This document shows positions 44,440-56,834 of a stretch of DNA of 64,000 nt, one piece after another (the first letter of the stretch is position 1; the number at the start of each line of letters is the position of its first letter). The stretch is from the NCBI GenBank assembly GCA_947396885.1, contig OX377202.1, positions 61,840,034-61,904,033 on the forward strand, written 5' to 3'. The translations under genes and the position numbers were made by a program. This stretch comes from Heligmosomoides polygyrus polygyrus (taxonomy: Eukaryota; Nematoda; Chromadorea; Rhabditida; Heligmosomidae). The notes below the pieces were generated by a model. The model searched no databases, was not told the DNA's origin, and saw nothing but the letters and a program-made list of their open reading frames with translations.

Positions 44440-47240
44440 TATCGCGCGGCGACGGAGTTCCAAACATTCCGTAACGGTGATAACCTAACAAGACATAAGC
44501 ACCTAAACAAGCAAGACGATTGAAAAATGCTGCATGCCGTGAGGCAATGCGTCTTTATTGACTAGAGAATCTGAGAGATCGAGAGTGCTCGCTGGAGTAT
44601 GAGCGCAGTACGTCTGAGGAAATTTTTGGACAAGATAGCTCAAAATAATCATTGTCATCACCTTGTAGTGTTGGAAAGTCTCTTATACGCTTAATTTGAA
44701 AACTGTGGTATCATCTTCATTGTTTTAATTCACCATCTCAATAAGTGAACAAACAGTTTGAAATTTTATAAAGTTCTCACTTTTGGAGGAAAAATGATGG
44801 TTTGAAGCATCTTTTAAAGAGCAGGAATTCGGCCACTGTTAGTATTAAAAGAAGAGATTGTGATACGCCCACGTCCAAGACATCGCGATTTTAATTCAGT
44901 TCATAACAAGATTTCTGTTGGTAAAAACACAACAAAAACAGTTGTAAAGAACACAAATATCCTCAGTTTGATGCTTCATGTAAGCAACATTCACATTATC
45001 AATCAAATTAAAATCGCGACATGCTTTTCGAGTGCATCGCCCGATTTCGTCATTTATTGCAGCAAATGATTGCTGTTCCTCCTTAAAACAAAATTTAATT
45101 TATTATTTTTTCTTAAAAAATAAATTTTTTTATAAAATTATTACACTCGTTCGGGCAGTTAAACTTTAAAAAACAAAGGAAGTCATATAAAATTTCCCTT
45201 TAATAGGAAATTTTCTTACCAGTTTGGAGAGCCTGTAGTTTTACCTATAAGAAACTCGACTCGAATTGCAAGACGTTCATTTGGTTTCAGATGCATCAAA
45301 TTTGTTTCGAAGTGTGTCCAATTTTATGTGTAAATGGAGCATATCATGCTCTCCCACCATATAGGGACGCCGTGTTCATCGGCACTATGTTGCTTCTTGA
45401 CATTGCTAGCAAACAACAATAACAGCAATTTCAAAAACTGCTCCCTTGGTATTATAGATTCCGAACTAATCGGATATCCCTTTTTAGAGCCGTCACTTGC
45501 CTTGCTACGACAACTGCTGGAGGGACATAGCTGTATGGTGATCAGAGATGGGTGGAATTTCTGTTTACTGTTTTTTGTCGTATGATTTTCCGGCCATTTT
45601 GGGCAAATTTTTTCTGTTTTCTGTTTTCTGGGAAAATGGCCAAAAACTGGCCAGAAAACAGAAAATGCGAACAAAATCATGTCATAGAAAGTCAATAGAA
45701 AAAATTCGTAAAGTATCATAGAATCATGAGTTTCGTTCCAAAATAATGTCTCTAAAGTGTTTTAAATTGCAAGCATGTGGCGTTCTTGACTGCGTCCGTG
45801 TAGAAATCGCGCCAAGCACTCATGAACTATGCTGCTTTGTTTGCTTGATTGATTGTGCAAATGCTGCTGTAAAGGGGACCCTTCATAGGACATTTCTTGA
45901 CTTTCATAATTTAGCTTCGTATTCTTTTCAATATTAACAGTGGCTTGAACCATCTGTTATTACCTACACCTTTGTATTAAGGCTACAAAACTAGTGTGTG
46001 TTCTGAGTGCATTTAATAACCTATTAACTAACTATGTAGATACGTTTTATGTAGTTATGTAGTTCGTAGTTGTGGAGTTTCGGGTTACCTATATCGTGGG
46101 CACGTGGCTCGTACTTTGATCTTCTTGAGCGGTATAATGATCCTTTGTTTTGGTCGAGTGCTGGTTTTGTTGATATTCATAGAAGATACGATGACGGGTT
46201 TTCAGACACTGGGAGAGTTCACCCGCAGGTGAAAATGACGTATTTTGACGTCACAGGTGAGTCGTAGGAGCTATTTTGGGGTGGAGTTTCAGACGAGCGA
46301 TCTACTACCGGTCATTTCCCCGCTCGAGTGATACGCTGCGCAAGCAATCGCAGGTCGAAAGACGATTCGCACGACCGGTAAGACGAAATGAATGCGCACA
46401 ATTCGGTTGGTTTCTATAGTCCCTTTGACTTAAACTGCTTATTTACTCTGTTTAGGGAAAACATATGGGCCAAACAAGATTTTAGAAATAGTGATCATGG
46501 GGTAGAAATGATGATCTTCCTAATAAATACTGTCATATTTTGATGAACAGTTTAAAACATGATATCATACCAGGTGAACCCACCGAAGTCTGCTCTCATC
46601 AAACTGTGGGTGCTTCGTGCCAAGTTAGTGAACTTTTTACTTTTTGAAGTTCTGACAGGTTATTGCGTTCGAATGAACAATTTTTCATAGCAATGCAATC
46701 AATCTTTAGGCTACTTATGATCAAAGGTGAAGTAGGTGATTGTCGGAATACTGCTTTGCAAAGACTAAATGATGCGCCTTATTAGGTGAATATGTTCAGA
46801 AATACAGAACCGCACGTAAACATGTAAGTAGTACATTACTGTAAGTAGTACATTTAGTACATTTAGTACATTTAGTACACGGAGAGAAGCATTATGTACA
46901 TTTTCATCAATGTAGTAATACAGAAAAAGTAATTCGGGCATACTGTTGGGAAACAATCCTGATTATATGGTCAAGGTCTTCGCTACCAGACACAGCAAGT
47001 GTTCGAAAAACTGCTCTACGATTCGTCTATGTGGCGCGCTTTACTGAAAGCACTGTGAGTTTATTTTTGGCATTGCAGCAGTGTCAAAAAATGTGCGTTA
47101 TAACAGATTGGATTTTATTTTTTAAGTGCAAGGAGAGCTCAAAGTACGAACTTTATTAGGATTATTGGTTCTGGCTACTGCGTCGCAGTGTTGGATTATA
47201 GCACATTTATTTTCTCTATTAAATGTCAATTAAATGTTTT
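44440..47240. other. Unassigned interval
   Basis: No supported gene in 2.8 kb. Small features: an inverted pair TCGCGATTTTAATT near 44880 and 45010; CAGAGATGGGTGG at 45543 followed by TTTTCTG-rich DNA to about 45670, which resembles one hAT end without a partner; and a 9-bp tandem (TAGTACATT, about four copies) near 46846-46878. Confidence 0.4.
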
Positions 47241-47585
47241 GGCGCAAATAGGGTCGGGGGGAGGGGAGGTCACCATCTGCGCCATGCTGCGACCCATTGT
47301 GCGTCTCTGCATACAGCGAATGTTAATGCACTATTATCTCCTCGCTTCGATTACAGATCCGTGTTTTATCTACTTCCCAATTGGGCAAGGGAGGGAACTC
47401 CAGGATGTAGGCAATTTTAACAGGGGCGCGTCACCCTGGAGTCCCTTCTCCTGCCCAAATCTGAGCATAGAACAGAGCTATAGTATTGCTTGTTCCTTCT
47501 ATTTACTATCAGTGTGTCTTGTCCCTGTTTTTGCCTTAATGACATTTTTTGTGAGGTGACCCCCTCCCCCAACCCTATTTGCGCC
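47241..47585. mobile_element. 345-bp MITE
   Basis: Inverted ends GGCGCAAATAGGGT(C/T)GGGGG continuing through AGGG...GTCACC, about 31-34 bp per arm (47241-47274 and 47553-47585). No coding. Target duplication not clear. Single related ends occur at about 35645-35672 and 16861-16890, so it is a dispersed family. Confidence 0.7.
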
Positions 47586-47802
47586 GCTGTTTTTTGTTGC
47601 TATTGTTGAAAGAGTAAAAATTTACGAGTCATCTAGAGTTCTTACAGCTTAGTAGCAATATGCAAACTAAACACCTCTTTGGATATCGGGATAGACCAAA
47701 ACTAAGCTCACTAAACCTTCTTCTTCTTCTTTAGCGTTTGTCCCGCTTCGTCGCGGGGTCCGCTCTTCTGGTGTTACGACGCCACCTTTCCCGTTCCTCC
47801 GC

Positions 47803-50240
47803 TTAATCAGGGTGGACACCAGCCATTTTCATGTCCGTGTGTAAGGTATCGGACAAACGCTGCTTCGGGCGTCCTCTAGGCCGCTTTCCAGATACTTGAA
47901 ACTCAAGGCGTATCTTGCGGACGCTGCCTTCTTTCGCACGCAGAACGTGGCCGTACCATCGCAAGCGAGCTTCGCGCATCTTGTCAGCTATCGGCGCGAC
48001 ACCGAACTTCTGCCGAATAGATTCGTTTCCGATGCGGTTCAGGCGCGTGACTCCAGCCATCCAGCGCAGCATCTTCGTCTCCACGACGCTGAGGCGCGTT
48101 TCAACTTCCTTGCTCACAGGCCAACACTCAGCGCCGTACATAGCTACCCGCCGCACGACGGCTCTGTAAATCTTCGACTTCAGGTGCTCTGGTATCTTCC
48201 TATCGCAGAGCACCCCAGTCAGCGAACGCCACTTGGACCAAGCTGCACTCACGCGTGAGTTCACTTCAACCAACACGCCGTCAGACGCTACTGCTGATCC
48301 CAGGTACTTAAAAACCAAAGTGCGTGGGAGCTCGATGCCATTAACCTTGATGGAGTTGGACTCAGTAAAGTCCGTCGTAAGATATTCGGTCTTCTTGACG
48401 TTCAATTTTAGTCCGAACCTCTTCAGACGGTCACACCAAACTTGTACCTGTCGCTCGAGATCGTCTTTGTCTTCGCAAGCGAGCATCAAGTCATCAGCAT
48501 AAAGCAGCGTCCATGGAACAGGCTGCTGAAGATTTCGCGTAATGGCATCCATGACGACAACAAAGAGGAGTGGAGAAAGCGCCGAACCCTGGTGCACCCC
48601 AACAGAGATGGGAAACTCGGTCGAGGTTCTTGCTGCAGCTTGCACACGACTCTTTGGACAAGAGTATAGCATTTGCACCCACCTCAGGTACGTTGTGTCA
48701 TCGCAAGGCGTACTTATAACCTAACGCGTGACGCGGTGGAAGGCCGTCTCCAAGTCGAGAAAGGCGACACGCATCGGCTTTTGCTTCTCGCGATGCTTCT
48801 CCACTAGGAGTCGGGCGGCGTGTATAGCATCAATGGTCCCACAATCAGACACAAAACCGCACTGACTGTCGGAGAGCTTGACGATTTCACGAATTCGTCT
48901 GTCGAGGATTCGCTCGAAGATCTTCATGCTGTGCGAAAGCAAGCGAATCGGACAGTAATTGGAGCAGTCTGCAGGCAGGACTGCCCTTCTTCTTCCAAAT
49001 CGGAATCGTCGTACTGTTGTGCCAACACTCCGGTACTTTTTTCTGCTTTACTACCTGGTTGAAGAACTCAGCCAACCACTCAGCAGGATACCACAGCTTC
49101 GACTTCCAAACATCGGCTGCAAGATCATCCGGTCCTGTCGCCTTACCGGGCTTCATCTTCTTCAGAGCCGCTTCTGTTTTCTCCACGTGATCTTTTGAAC
49201 GGATAGGAGCCACAGAAGAGACAGCCGGATGAGGGAACTCTTCAGTCGAAATTCCCTCGAAATATTCGCATCATCGCTTCAAGGCATCTTTGCGCTCTAT
49301 CAGAAGATGGCCGTTCTCATCATTGATGCCAAAGAACTTCTCTATATCCTCGGATTAGCGATGACGATTTTTCGCAAGTCGGTACAAATACCGCTCACCA
49401 TCGCGCGACTCGAGCTTTCGATAGACATCACCATAATGAGTGGCTTTCGCAACAGCCACGGCTTCCTTTGCAGCCTTCTTCGCCTCCTGATACTCCTGCC
49501 AGTTGTCGGCTGTTCTGTCGCCAAGAAACACATGATTCTTCTATCGAATCTTCGCTTTCACAGCGTCCGTCCACAGCCATGTCTGCTTGTCGACTTTGCG
49601 TCGTCCAGGCTTCGTAGTGCCTAGTTCCAATCTTGCAGCTTGGCGTATCGCGTCGGTTGCTCTCTTCCAAGTTTCATCGACAGTCGTGACTGTTGGCAAC
49701 CGTAAATCACAGCTGCTTCCTTCTCTTTCATTCGCCACCACTTGATTCTAGCTGCACCGCATCGCTCGATCCGCTTCAGCCCCGGAGGGGCGATCTTTAG
49801 GGTGCAGATCAGCGGCCGACCGTCTCATACGGCACAACCTTCGCGTCTGTGACAAGTCTCCGGTCACAATCCTTCACAAGCACAAAGTCTATCTGAGATT
49901 TGGAGCTCCCACGATAATATGAGATGAGGTGGGAGTCGCGTTTTCGGAAGACGGTGTTCACAATGGTGAGGCTATGCGATTCCGCATACCAAGAACACGC
50001 AAACCATCGGGGTTACGAGACCCGTATCCGAAACCACCATGACAGCTGTACCGGTCCTTCGTAGCACCTACTCGCCCATTAAGATCACCAGCGACTATGA
50101 TGACATCCTTCGACGGTACCTCCGCTGTCTTTTCATCAAGAAGGTTCCAAAACTCATCCTTGACTTGATCGGAGCAGCCACACTGCGGCGCATACGCAGA
50201 GAAGAAGTGATAGAGTCGCTCCTCGCATTAGGGACCTCGC
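47803..50240 (-). pseudogene. RTE-2 endonuclease/reverse transcriptase pseudogene
   Basis: Minus strand. Endonuclease C-terminal half near 50235-49800: SAYAPQCGCSDQVKDEFW, IIVAGDLNGRVG (catalytic Asp/Asn) and SKSQIDFVLVKD. The linker (PTVTTVDETWKRATDAIRQA) is near 49700-49640. RT entry EAALKKMKPGKATGPDDL is near 49160-49110; then NQCGF-like SDSQCGFVSDCGTIDAIHAA and motif A FLDLETAFHRV near 48740, where the catalytic Asp of AFDRV is His. After a stop near 48721 the rest is one clean 291-codon frame (48678-47803): HQGSALSPLLFVVVMD (motif B), WTLLYADDLMLA (intact YADD) and the C-terminal block GKRPRGRPKQRLSDTLHTDM. Several frameshifts precede it. Close to RTE-3 and strongylid RTEs. Confidence 0.88.
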
Positions 50241-50324
50241 ATACTTCTCACACTTGACGGGCTCTGCGAGTGAGCGTCGGCTCCCGCGGACGCCGTAGCA
50301 CTATCACGAAAAACTTGCAATGTC

Positions 50325-50934
50325 ATGAACCATGTGATGTGACATGGGTTTTCGTAGGCCGGCCTGTCACAATGGCCTGTCGCCTGCAATCGAATGTCCG
50401 TGTTCGGCTTAGCTCGCAAAGCGGGCAGTTTTCAGTGGCACCACGTGGTGGAACGAACATCGCCACCGTAGTCTCATTTATCCAAAGATACAGTAAAAGT
50501 TGAGCTGCAAACGTCTCATTGATTCCGCTCCCTTGAGTTGTCAAATTTGCAGATACTCGTCTCGTTTATTTATCAAAGTCCTGAAATGGTGAGCCAGTGT
50601 CCATTTATGAAAGGTTCGCCCACTGATTCAACGTGTGTATACCATCGTGCAGCCTACAAAGCGCTCCTTGGCGAGTGCTTTGAACGACAGCCTGTCCACA
50701 CATTAGGCTAATAGAGCACATGACGAATTCCAGATTTTCTTTCTGAAGTTTGCCTTGCAATTAGCATAATATACTTCGAACTGGACTATCCATACACCAT
50801 GTGATGTGATATGGGTCTTCGTAGGCCGGCCTGTCACAAGGGCCTGTCGCCTGCTTCCGAATGTCCGTGATTAGCTTAGCTCGCACAGCGAGCAGTTTTC
50901 AGTGGCACCACGTGGAGGAACGGACATCACCACC
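50325..50934. repeat. Direct duplication at RTE-2 5' end
   Basis: Segments 50325-50470 and 50790-50934 are about 90% alike by eye (both contain TTCGTAGGCCGGCCTGTCAC and TTTTCAGTGGCACCACGTGG), in the same direction, 465 bp apart. The outer copy ends exactly at the target duplication. Either a tandem 5' promoter unit or a template jump during reverse transcription would explain it. Confidence 0.7.
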
Positions 50935-51299
50935 AAGCTCACTAAACCTTATCTAAACAATATGCATGAAAAGCATGGAGAAATTCACGCCCGTTTATAA
51001 AAATCCGTTTTAAATTCCCACCTAGATACCGTAATCCTGTAGATCTTCCAACGCTCACCTCTAGGTCGAAATCAGGTCACCTACCAGTGCAACGTTAGTT
51101 CACCCATTTGTCAAAAGCTGACCTTTCTCAGTGTCTGAGTTGTTCTGAAATGTAGACGTTTGCGTCGAAGGGTTTACAAATTGTCTGGCGAGTTGGTTTG
51201 AATACTGCAAACGTAGGAATTGAGTAGCTTTTTGGTCCGTGTTTGTTCGAAATGACAAGTGAGTTCTACATTGAATTACTGTTCCTAAATTTTGTAGGA

Positions 51300-51425
51300 G
51301 GTCTGTCATTGTAGGATAGATAGCTTTTCAAGTCTGGAATAATGCTGCTTATGTACTAGTCTTCGAAACGTTCCCAACATAATTCGAATTCTGTTGCATC
51401 TCCATGAAAGTCTGGCAGTTACAGT
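51300..51425 (-). pseudogene. BEL/Pao-like gag scrap
   Basis: Minus strand, two frames: LPDFHGDATEFELCWERFED at 51418-51362, then after a one-base shift VHKQHYSRLEKLSILQ to about 51309. This is the start of the DUF1759-type gag domain of BEL/Pao elements, which typically reads LP.F.GD..EF..FW..F...VH......EKL.YL. Flanking minus-strand DNA up to about 51990 may be more gag, too decayed to assign. Confidence 0.55.
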
Positions 51426-53404
51426 TCTTGACCTTGAAGGCAACGTAGGAGGAAAAATTGATTTTCGGTTGAATTATGTGTGATTTTTTCGGTTGTGGCT
51501 GTAGTCGTATTTGTGGTTGGGTTGGCTGAATTTGAAGGTGGAACGACCTGAAATTAAGGTGCCGAGGAACTTTACAGCTGATTCTGAACGCTGATGTAGG
51601 ACGATTTTTCTGTATTATCGGTATTTAGAATATCCGTGGTTGTAATGTTTTCTTGACAGTTTAGCTCGATTAGGCGTTGTTCGAGCCTATGGCGTATGCT
51701 AGGGCTGGTGTCGAAAATGGTGTCACACTGGTGTTCGATCCAGCAGTTGTCGAAGATTCGAGTTCTGCCTCTCGTTCAGGGTTTTCCTTTGTGATTGCGT
51801 CGATAGACTAAAACGTTTGCACATTATATCTGAATGGATTAATGGATTGTTCTTTATGGGCTGTAGTATCGTTGATGTGCCTGACTTGTGATTTGTTCAG
51901 TAAGATGTAGCGGAGTTGTTCGAGTTTGTAAAGGTATTGGCTCTGCTCTTTGTGTGCTTCGGCGTTTTGAATGAGTCTCTGAGATCTTTATTTATTTGTT
52001 TATGCGTGTATGACAACACGCGACGAAACAAACACCACCAAGACAACACATTGGTAATAAACACAAAAATACAAGAAACGGCGAATTAGCTAGTCTTTTG
52101 ATAACTACCAACGAGCTTTCGAAGATGGCAAAGTATGTTTTTTAGTAAGCATCAAGAATTCAGAACCGGCCCTTTGAGTAAAAAAGGAGGCACGAACACA
52201 ACTTTTGGCTGTAGAATAACGAACTTTAGATCTGCAACCACTAGTGGTTGAATGATGGACTGTGTAAAGTTCAGTAAGTGGAAGTGCAACTTTTCTAGTC
52301 ATCACCTTGATAGTCATACTTAGATCGTTTCTTGCTTGACTGATCTTTAATGAGTCATGGACGGAGATAGTGATTCATTAGTGAAGGGATGAGTACTGTA
52401 ATTGTTACGAGCACGATTATTGAGTCGACTTTCTGATACACGTGTTTTTTTCCTTTGAAAGCACAGCTTGCGAATGTAGTCCTTTGTAAGAATGCGGTCG
52501 CCTGGCCGTGATCACGGAAAATTATGAAAGTTTCGGCTGAAAAGAACCACTTTTGTTTGTCTTCAAAAATGATTTCTTGAAAACGCCGTCGGCGAATCTG
52601 AAATTTTAAGTAGTTTCATGCTGGCAATTTTGGATTCGAGGCGACTGTAATGTTTTGCTCGAATGCATCGTTCTGCTTTTAATTTTTGATTAATGAAATG
52701 CTTCGTTCTCGAGATTATGATTATTTCTGAACTCTGCAGGGGCAACTTGATCAATCTGTCAACATTTGTCCTTTGCGTATAATTCGGTTGATGTTATGAG
52801 CCTTTTTCAGGTGGCTATCCCTAACTCTTGATTTCAAGGAGTTGGCTCTAGGCATTTATTTCACGTTGCCGTCCTTAAACTCTTTATTTCAAGGAGTTAG
52901 CTCTGGGCATTTATTTCAGGTTGCCGTCCCTGGAGCATCCCTTATGGTTCCTTTCTGATGACTAGCAAGTTTCTTTGAGTTCGGGAGAGGGGGGGGGGGG
53001 TCTTTGAGATTCTGATCGTTGAAATTCGTTCTGTATTTCGCATGCGGTTAATTGTTCGGCGGCCTCCGCTTGTACCACATAGTGGTAGTCCGCATGGCTG
53101 CAGCAAGGCAGCGAGGCATACTACCTCGGTTTATCGCGATCGAGTATTCGTTTCTATTTTGATATGCTCTTTTACGGAAATATGACAAGAATGCAAAGTG
53201 AGCTTGTCTTCTCGTCTCAAGGAGTTACGTGTCGGTCATGGAGTAGGTTTTCGACATGAGTATAAATTTGTGGTCGCTCGTTCTTGAGGTTGTTTGCAGC
53301 TTGAGTTTAGTTAATGTAGTTTAATGTATTTCTGAAGGCTCATTTCAATTTGAGAAACGTTATCATGTTATGAATGCTTGAATTCGAATTGAGAGGGGAT
53401 ATCT
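51426..53404. other. Unassigned interval; 55-bp tandem
   Basis: No supported gene. A 55-bp unit (CAAGGAGTT...GCATTTATTTCA...GTTGCCGTCC) is repeated about twice at 52835-52945. A small hairpin GCGTGT..ACACGC is near 52003-52020. Confidence 0.4.
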
Positions 53405-56400
53405 AGGATGACTGACAAGGGAGGTCAATGAACGTCCCGTGGCAAAAAGTGACCTATTGAGTGTTGAAGGGGATTGTATGAGAAGCACCGCAGTGGTCTT
53501 CAAATTTCCTGCGGACATCTGGGTAAGTCAAAGATTGCAAAAAACCGTTTCACTTTAGTGCGGGCCGATAAAGCAAAACTAACGCCTGGAACTGCCATGT
53601 CGCGGTTAGAGTGTAACCTGCAAAAATTTTGGGGCTGGAACAATAGCGTCATTACAGCGATTTCACAATTTGCTTGTTAGCGGTACAGTGACCGAAGTGG
53701 AGCATTGAGGTGCGCCGCTCACCACCAACGCCTCAGCAGAGTGGCTACGGGGGCGGGCTTGCGGGAAGAGTGTCGGGGGTTCGGAGCTGGAGGTAGTGCT
53801 CCTGAATTGCTGGTCTTGCTCCATCCGTTTTTGTCGATATAAAGTATATCTTGACCACGGCAGTGTACCATACTGATATTATTACTTTATTTTAACCTGG
53901 ATGATACGATATAAAAACAAAAATGAACACCTGAAGCGTTCATAGTAGACAATTCGATTGGCCATTGAGGAGGAGCAGGCGACTTTTCTTTGCCTGCAAA
54001 ATAGATAATTTCAGAACTCCAAAGATCGAGTAAAAAATTTTATTCTATTTTTATTTTTTATTTCTATTATTTATTATTTATATTTATATTTTTATCAATT
54101 AATTGACTTTATTTATGTTTGATTTTTTTCAATCCCTCTTCGACCTCTGGTCATCGTCCGTATAACAGACTACAGCCTGCGCTTCGTTCAAGTTAGGCTA
54201 AAATCACGAACGAGAGAACGTTAATGTAATAAACATCAAACAAAAAACTACCTGGAGTGTTTCATCCTCATCAGTACAATCAATATCACCCCGTACATAG
54301 CATGTTGAAGTGTGCCCAGCAACGCATCTGCTATGGCGGTCTCCCTACGAATAGGGGCAGAGTAGTCGGGAGGAAGGCAGTTAGCAAAACAACCAATAAC
54401 TCGGCACGAAGAACACATTGTATTATACAATTGATATTAAGTCGGGGGGGGGAGGGAGGTGGTATAGTCTGTCGAAGGACGGTCACAATAATCGATCTAA
54501 TATAATTATATACATCAATTAAATAATTGAAAATATAAATAAAAACAAAAATCAATGATACGTAATTAATACATGGTAAATAAAATAATAAATAAATAAG
54601 TGAAAACAAAGATAAATCTTTTTATCCATTTTTTCAATCTCTCTTCGACTTTTGGAGTCATGAGTAGTGCTAACAGGCCCACTGTCAATGCCTAACGAAA
54701 ACGGTCAAGGTAAAAAATATTATATATTTTGTATTAGGTTGGCAACTAATTTCGTGGACTCTCAAGCGCCTTCAACAGAAGTGTTCATAAACAAATAACA
54801 AATAACAGTTTTCAACCAAAGTAAAATTTGTTGGAACGCGAGACTGCTTCCCATTTATCAGCTACCTGGCCCATCCCACAGCTGTAGAATTCTTGTGCTT
54901 TTGAAGCCAAGAATCCTTGGAGGTGCATTCTGACATGCTCCACATTAATAAGTCGTTCTCCAACCAAGAAGTGCTGCAGCGAGCTATGAAGGTGTTACTC
55001 ATTTGGCGCACACCCTGTGCTGTAAGGTGGGTCAGTTAGACGCACCCAGCTAAGGTCTTCGATTTTTTGAAGCTCCCGATTCGCGACGTGTGATCTGGCG
55101 TCATCTTGCTGATAGATAATTCCGCCCTTGAAAATCTGTCTGAACCGATTCCAGCAGAGTTCACTCTGCGCGTGGCCAGGTTGAGAAGAATAGATTACTG
55201 CGTTAATGCTGGAACCGTTCTTGACGAGCTCCCAGAAGTTAATACCTTCTTGATACCACCAAACGGAGGAAACCTAGCGAACCGGACGCCTCAAAAAATA
55301 GAAGACCTTGACTGAGAGCGTCAAACTCATCCACCTTACAGCCCAGACCTTGCGCTGAGTGACTACCACATCCTTAGTCCGGTGCAGTACTTCTTGGTTG
55401 GAAGACGATTTAATAATGTGGACCGGGTCAAAATGCACCTCCAAAGATTCTAGGCCTTAAAAGCACAATAATTCTACGGCCGTGAGATAGACCAGCTACC
55501 TGATATATGGGAAGCACTTCTGCGTTCCGAGGAATTTTATTTTAATTAAAGATTGTCATTAGTTATTTGTTAATAAAGACTTTTGCTGAAGATTCTTGAG
55601 AGTCCACGAAATTAGTTGCCAACCTAATAGTTGGGACAGGCCCTTGAATGCTACCGAGGAACTGCGAAGAAAAGTTGCCTGTTCTCTCGTTCGCGATGTT
55701 AGCTTGACTTGAACGAAACGCAGGCTGTAGCCTGTTAGCCGGACGATGAAAATGATGTGAGTGGTATTACGTCTCCTTGTAACAGTGAGGAGGATGCTGT
55801 ATGCGACGGCCGTGAAACCACTTGCAATATGGTTGGTTGAGGATGAAGAAGACAGATTGGTACTGTTATATCTTCTCCTCAGAGGTCGAAGAGGGATTGA
55901 AAAAAATCAAACATAAATAAAGTCAATTAATTGATAAAAATAAAAATATAAATAATAAATACTAGAAATAAAAAATAAAAATAAAATAATAATTTTTTCC
56001 TCGATCTTTGGAGTTCTGAAGTTATCTATTTTGTAGGCAAAGAAAAGTCGCCTGCTCCTCCTCAATGGCCAATCGAATTATCTACTATGAACGCTGTTGC
56101 TTTGTGTGTTTATTTTTGCCTATATATCGTATCATCCAGGTTAAAATAAAGTTATAATGTCAGTATACATATATACATATACACTGCCATGGTCAAGATA
56201 CACTTTATATCAACAAAAATGGATGGAACAAGACCAGCAATCCAGGAGCAGCACCTCCAAATCCGAACCCCCGACACTCTTCCCGCAAGCCCGCCCCCGT
56301 AGCCACTCGGCCATCCGTTCGCTGCGCCGTTGGTGGTGAGCGACGCACCTCAACGTTCCACTTCGGTCACTGTACCGCTAATAAGCAAATTGTGAAATCG

Positions 56401-56655
56401 CTGTAATTACGCTATTTTTCCAGCCCCAAACCTTCTGCTGGTTACATTCTAACCACGACACGGTAGTTCCAGGCGTTAGTATTGCTTTATCGGCCCGCAC
56501 TGAAGTGAAACGGTTTTTTGCAACTTTTGACCTACCCAGAGGTCCGCAGGAAATTTGGAAACCACTATGGTGCTTTCTAGACAATGCTCTACAACCCTAT
56601 ATAGGTCGCTTTGGGAAACTCCACGGTGACCTCTTTGACCTTCCTCGTCAGTAGA
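53405..56655. mobile_element. Element with about 0.8-kb inverted arms
   Basis: Left arm (about 53405-54215) and right arm (about 55690-56655) are inverted copies covering the blocks AAGATTGCAAAAAACCGTTT, CGCCTGGAACTGCC, CCTGGATGATACGATATA and GGCCATTGAGGAGGAGCAGG. The right arm holds an extra stretch near 55740-55880. The short frames in both arms (53474-53680 plus, 56378-56584 minus) are counterparts but show no domain. The centre holds a nested mariner. Long arms without a transposase suggest a foldback or long-TIR element; terminal bases and target duplication could not be fixed. Confidence 0.6.
54734..55627. mobile_element. mariner made of two inverted C-terminal halves
   Basis: Ends TTAGGTTGGCAACTAATTTC on both sides, flanked by TA (54732-54733, 55628-55629). 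Inside, the plus strand from about 55275 reads ANRTPQKIEDLD, a stop, then THPPYSPDLALSDYHILSPV and FYGREIDQLPDIWEALLRSE to 55550, while the minus strand from about 55140 to 54790 reads QDDARSHVANRELQKIEDLS and a decayed C-terminus. The two halves meet near 55140-55270, so the N-terminal HTH and first catalytic Asp are absent. It is 894 bp, mobile only in trans if at all. Confidence 0.75.
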
Positions 56656-56834
56656 ACGATCTTTGTCAATGTGGCGCGAATGGCGGGCGGGTATGCGAAT
56701 GTACCCACGAGAATCGGTGGGTTTTCTCGACCCACTGATATATTCCCCATGATGTGGTGGGTAACGCCTTTTATGAATCATGGGTCTGTCCACATGGTGA
56801 GTATGTTCACTCATACACTTAGCATACCCGTGGT

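Larger units (their letters stand above)
47720..50934 (-). mobile_element. RTE-type retrotransposon RTE-2, near full size
   Basis: Flanked by a perfect 16-bp target duplication AAGCTCACTAAACCTT at 47704-47719 and 50935-50950. The 3' end (47720) is a (GAA)n-type tail on the minus strand. At 3215 bp it is about the size of a full RTE. The 5' 700 bp are odd: about 145 bp at 50325-50470 are repeated at 50790-50934, and the N-terminal half of the endonuclease is not found where expected. Confidence 0.88.

Noticed and set aside
45543..45720. Complete hAT element
   Set aside because: A CAGAGATGGGTGG end and TTTTCTG-rich DNA are seen, but no partner end or 8-bp duplication.
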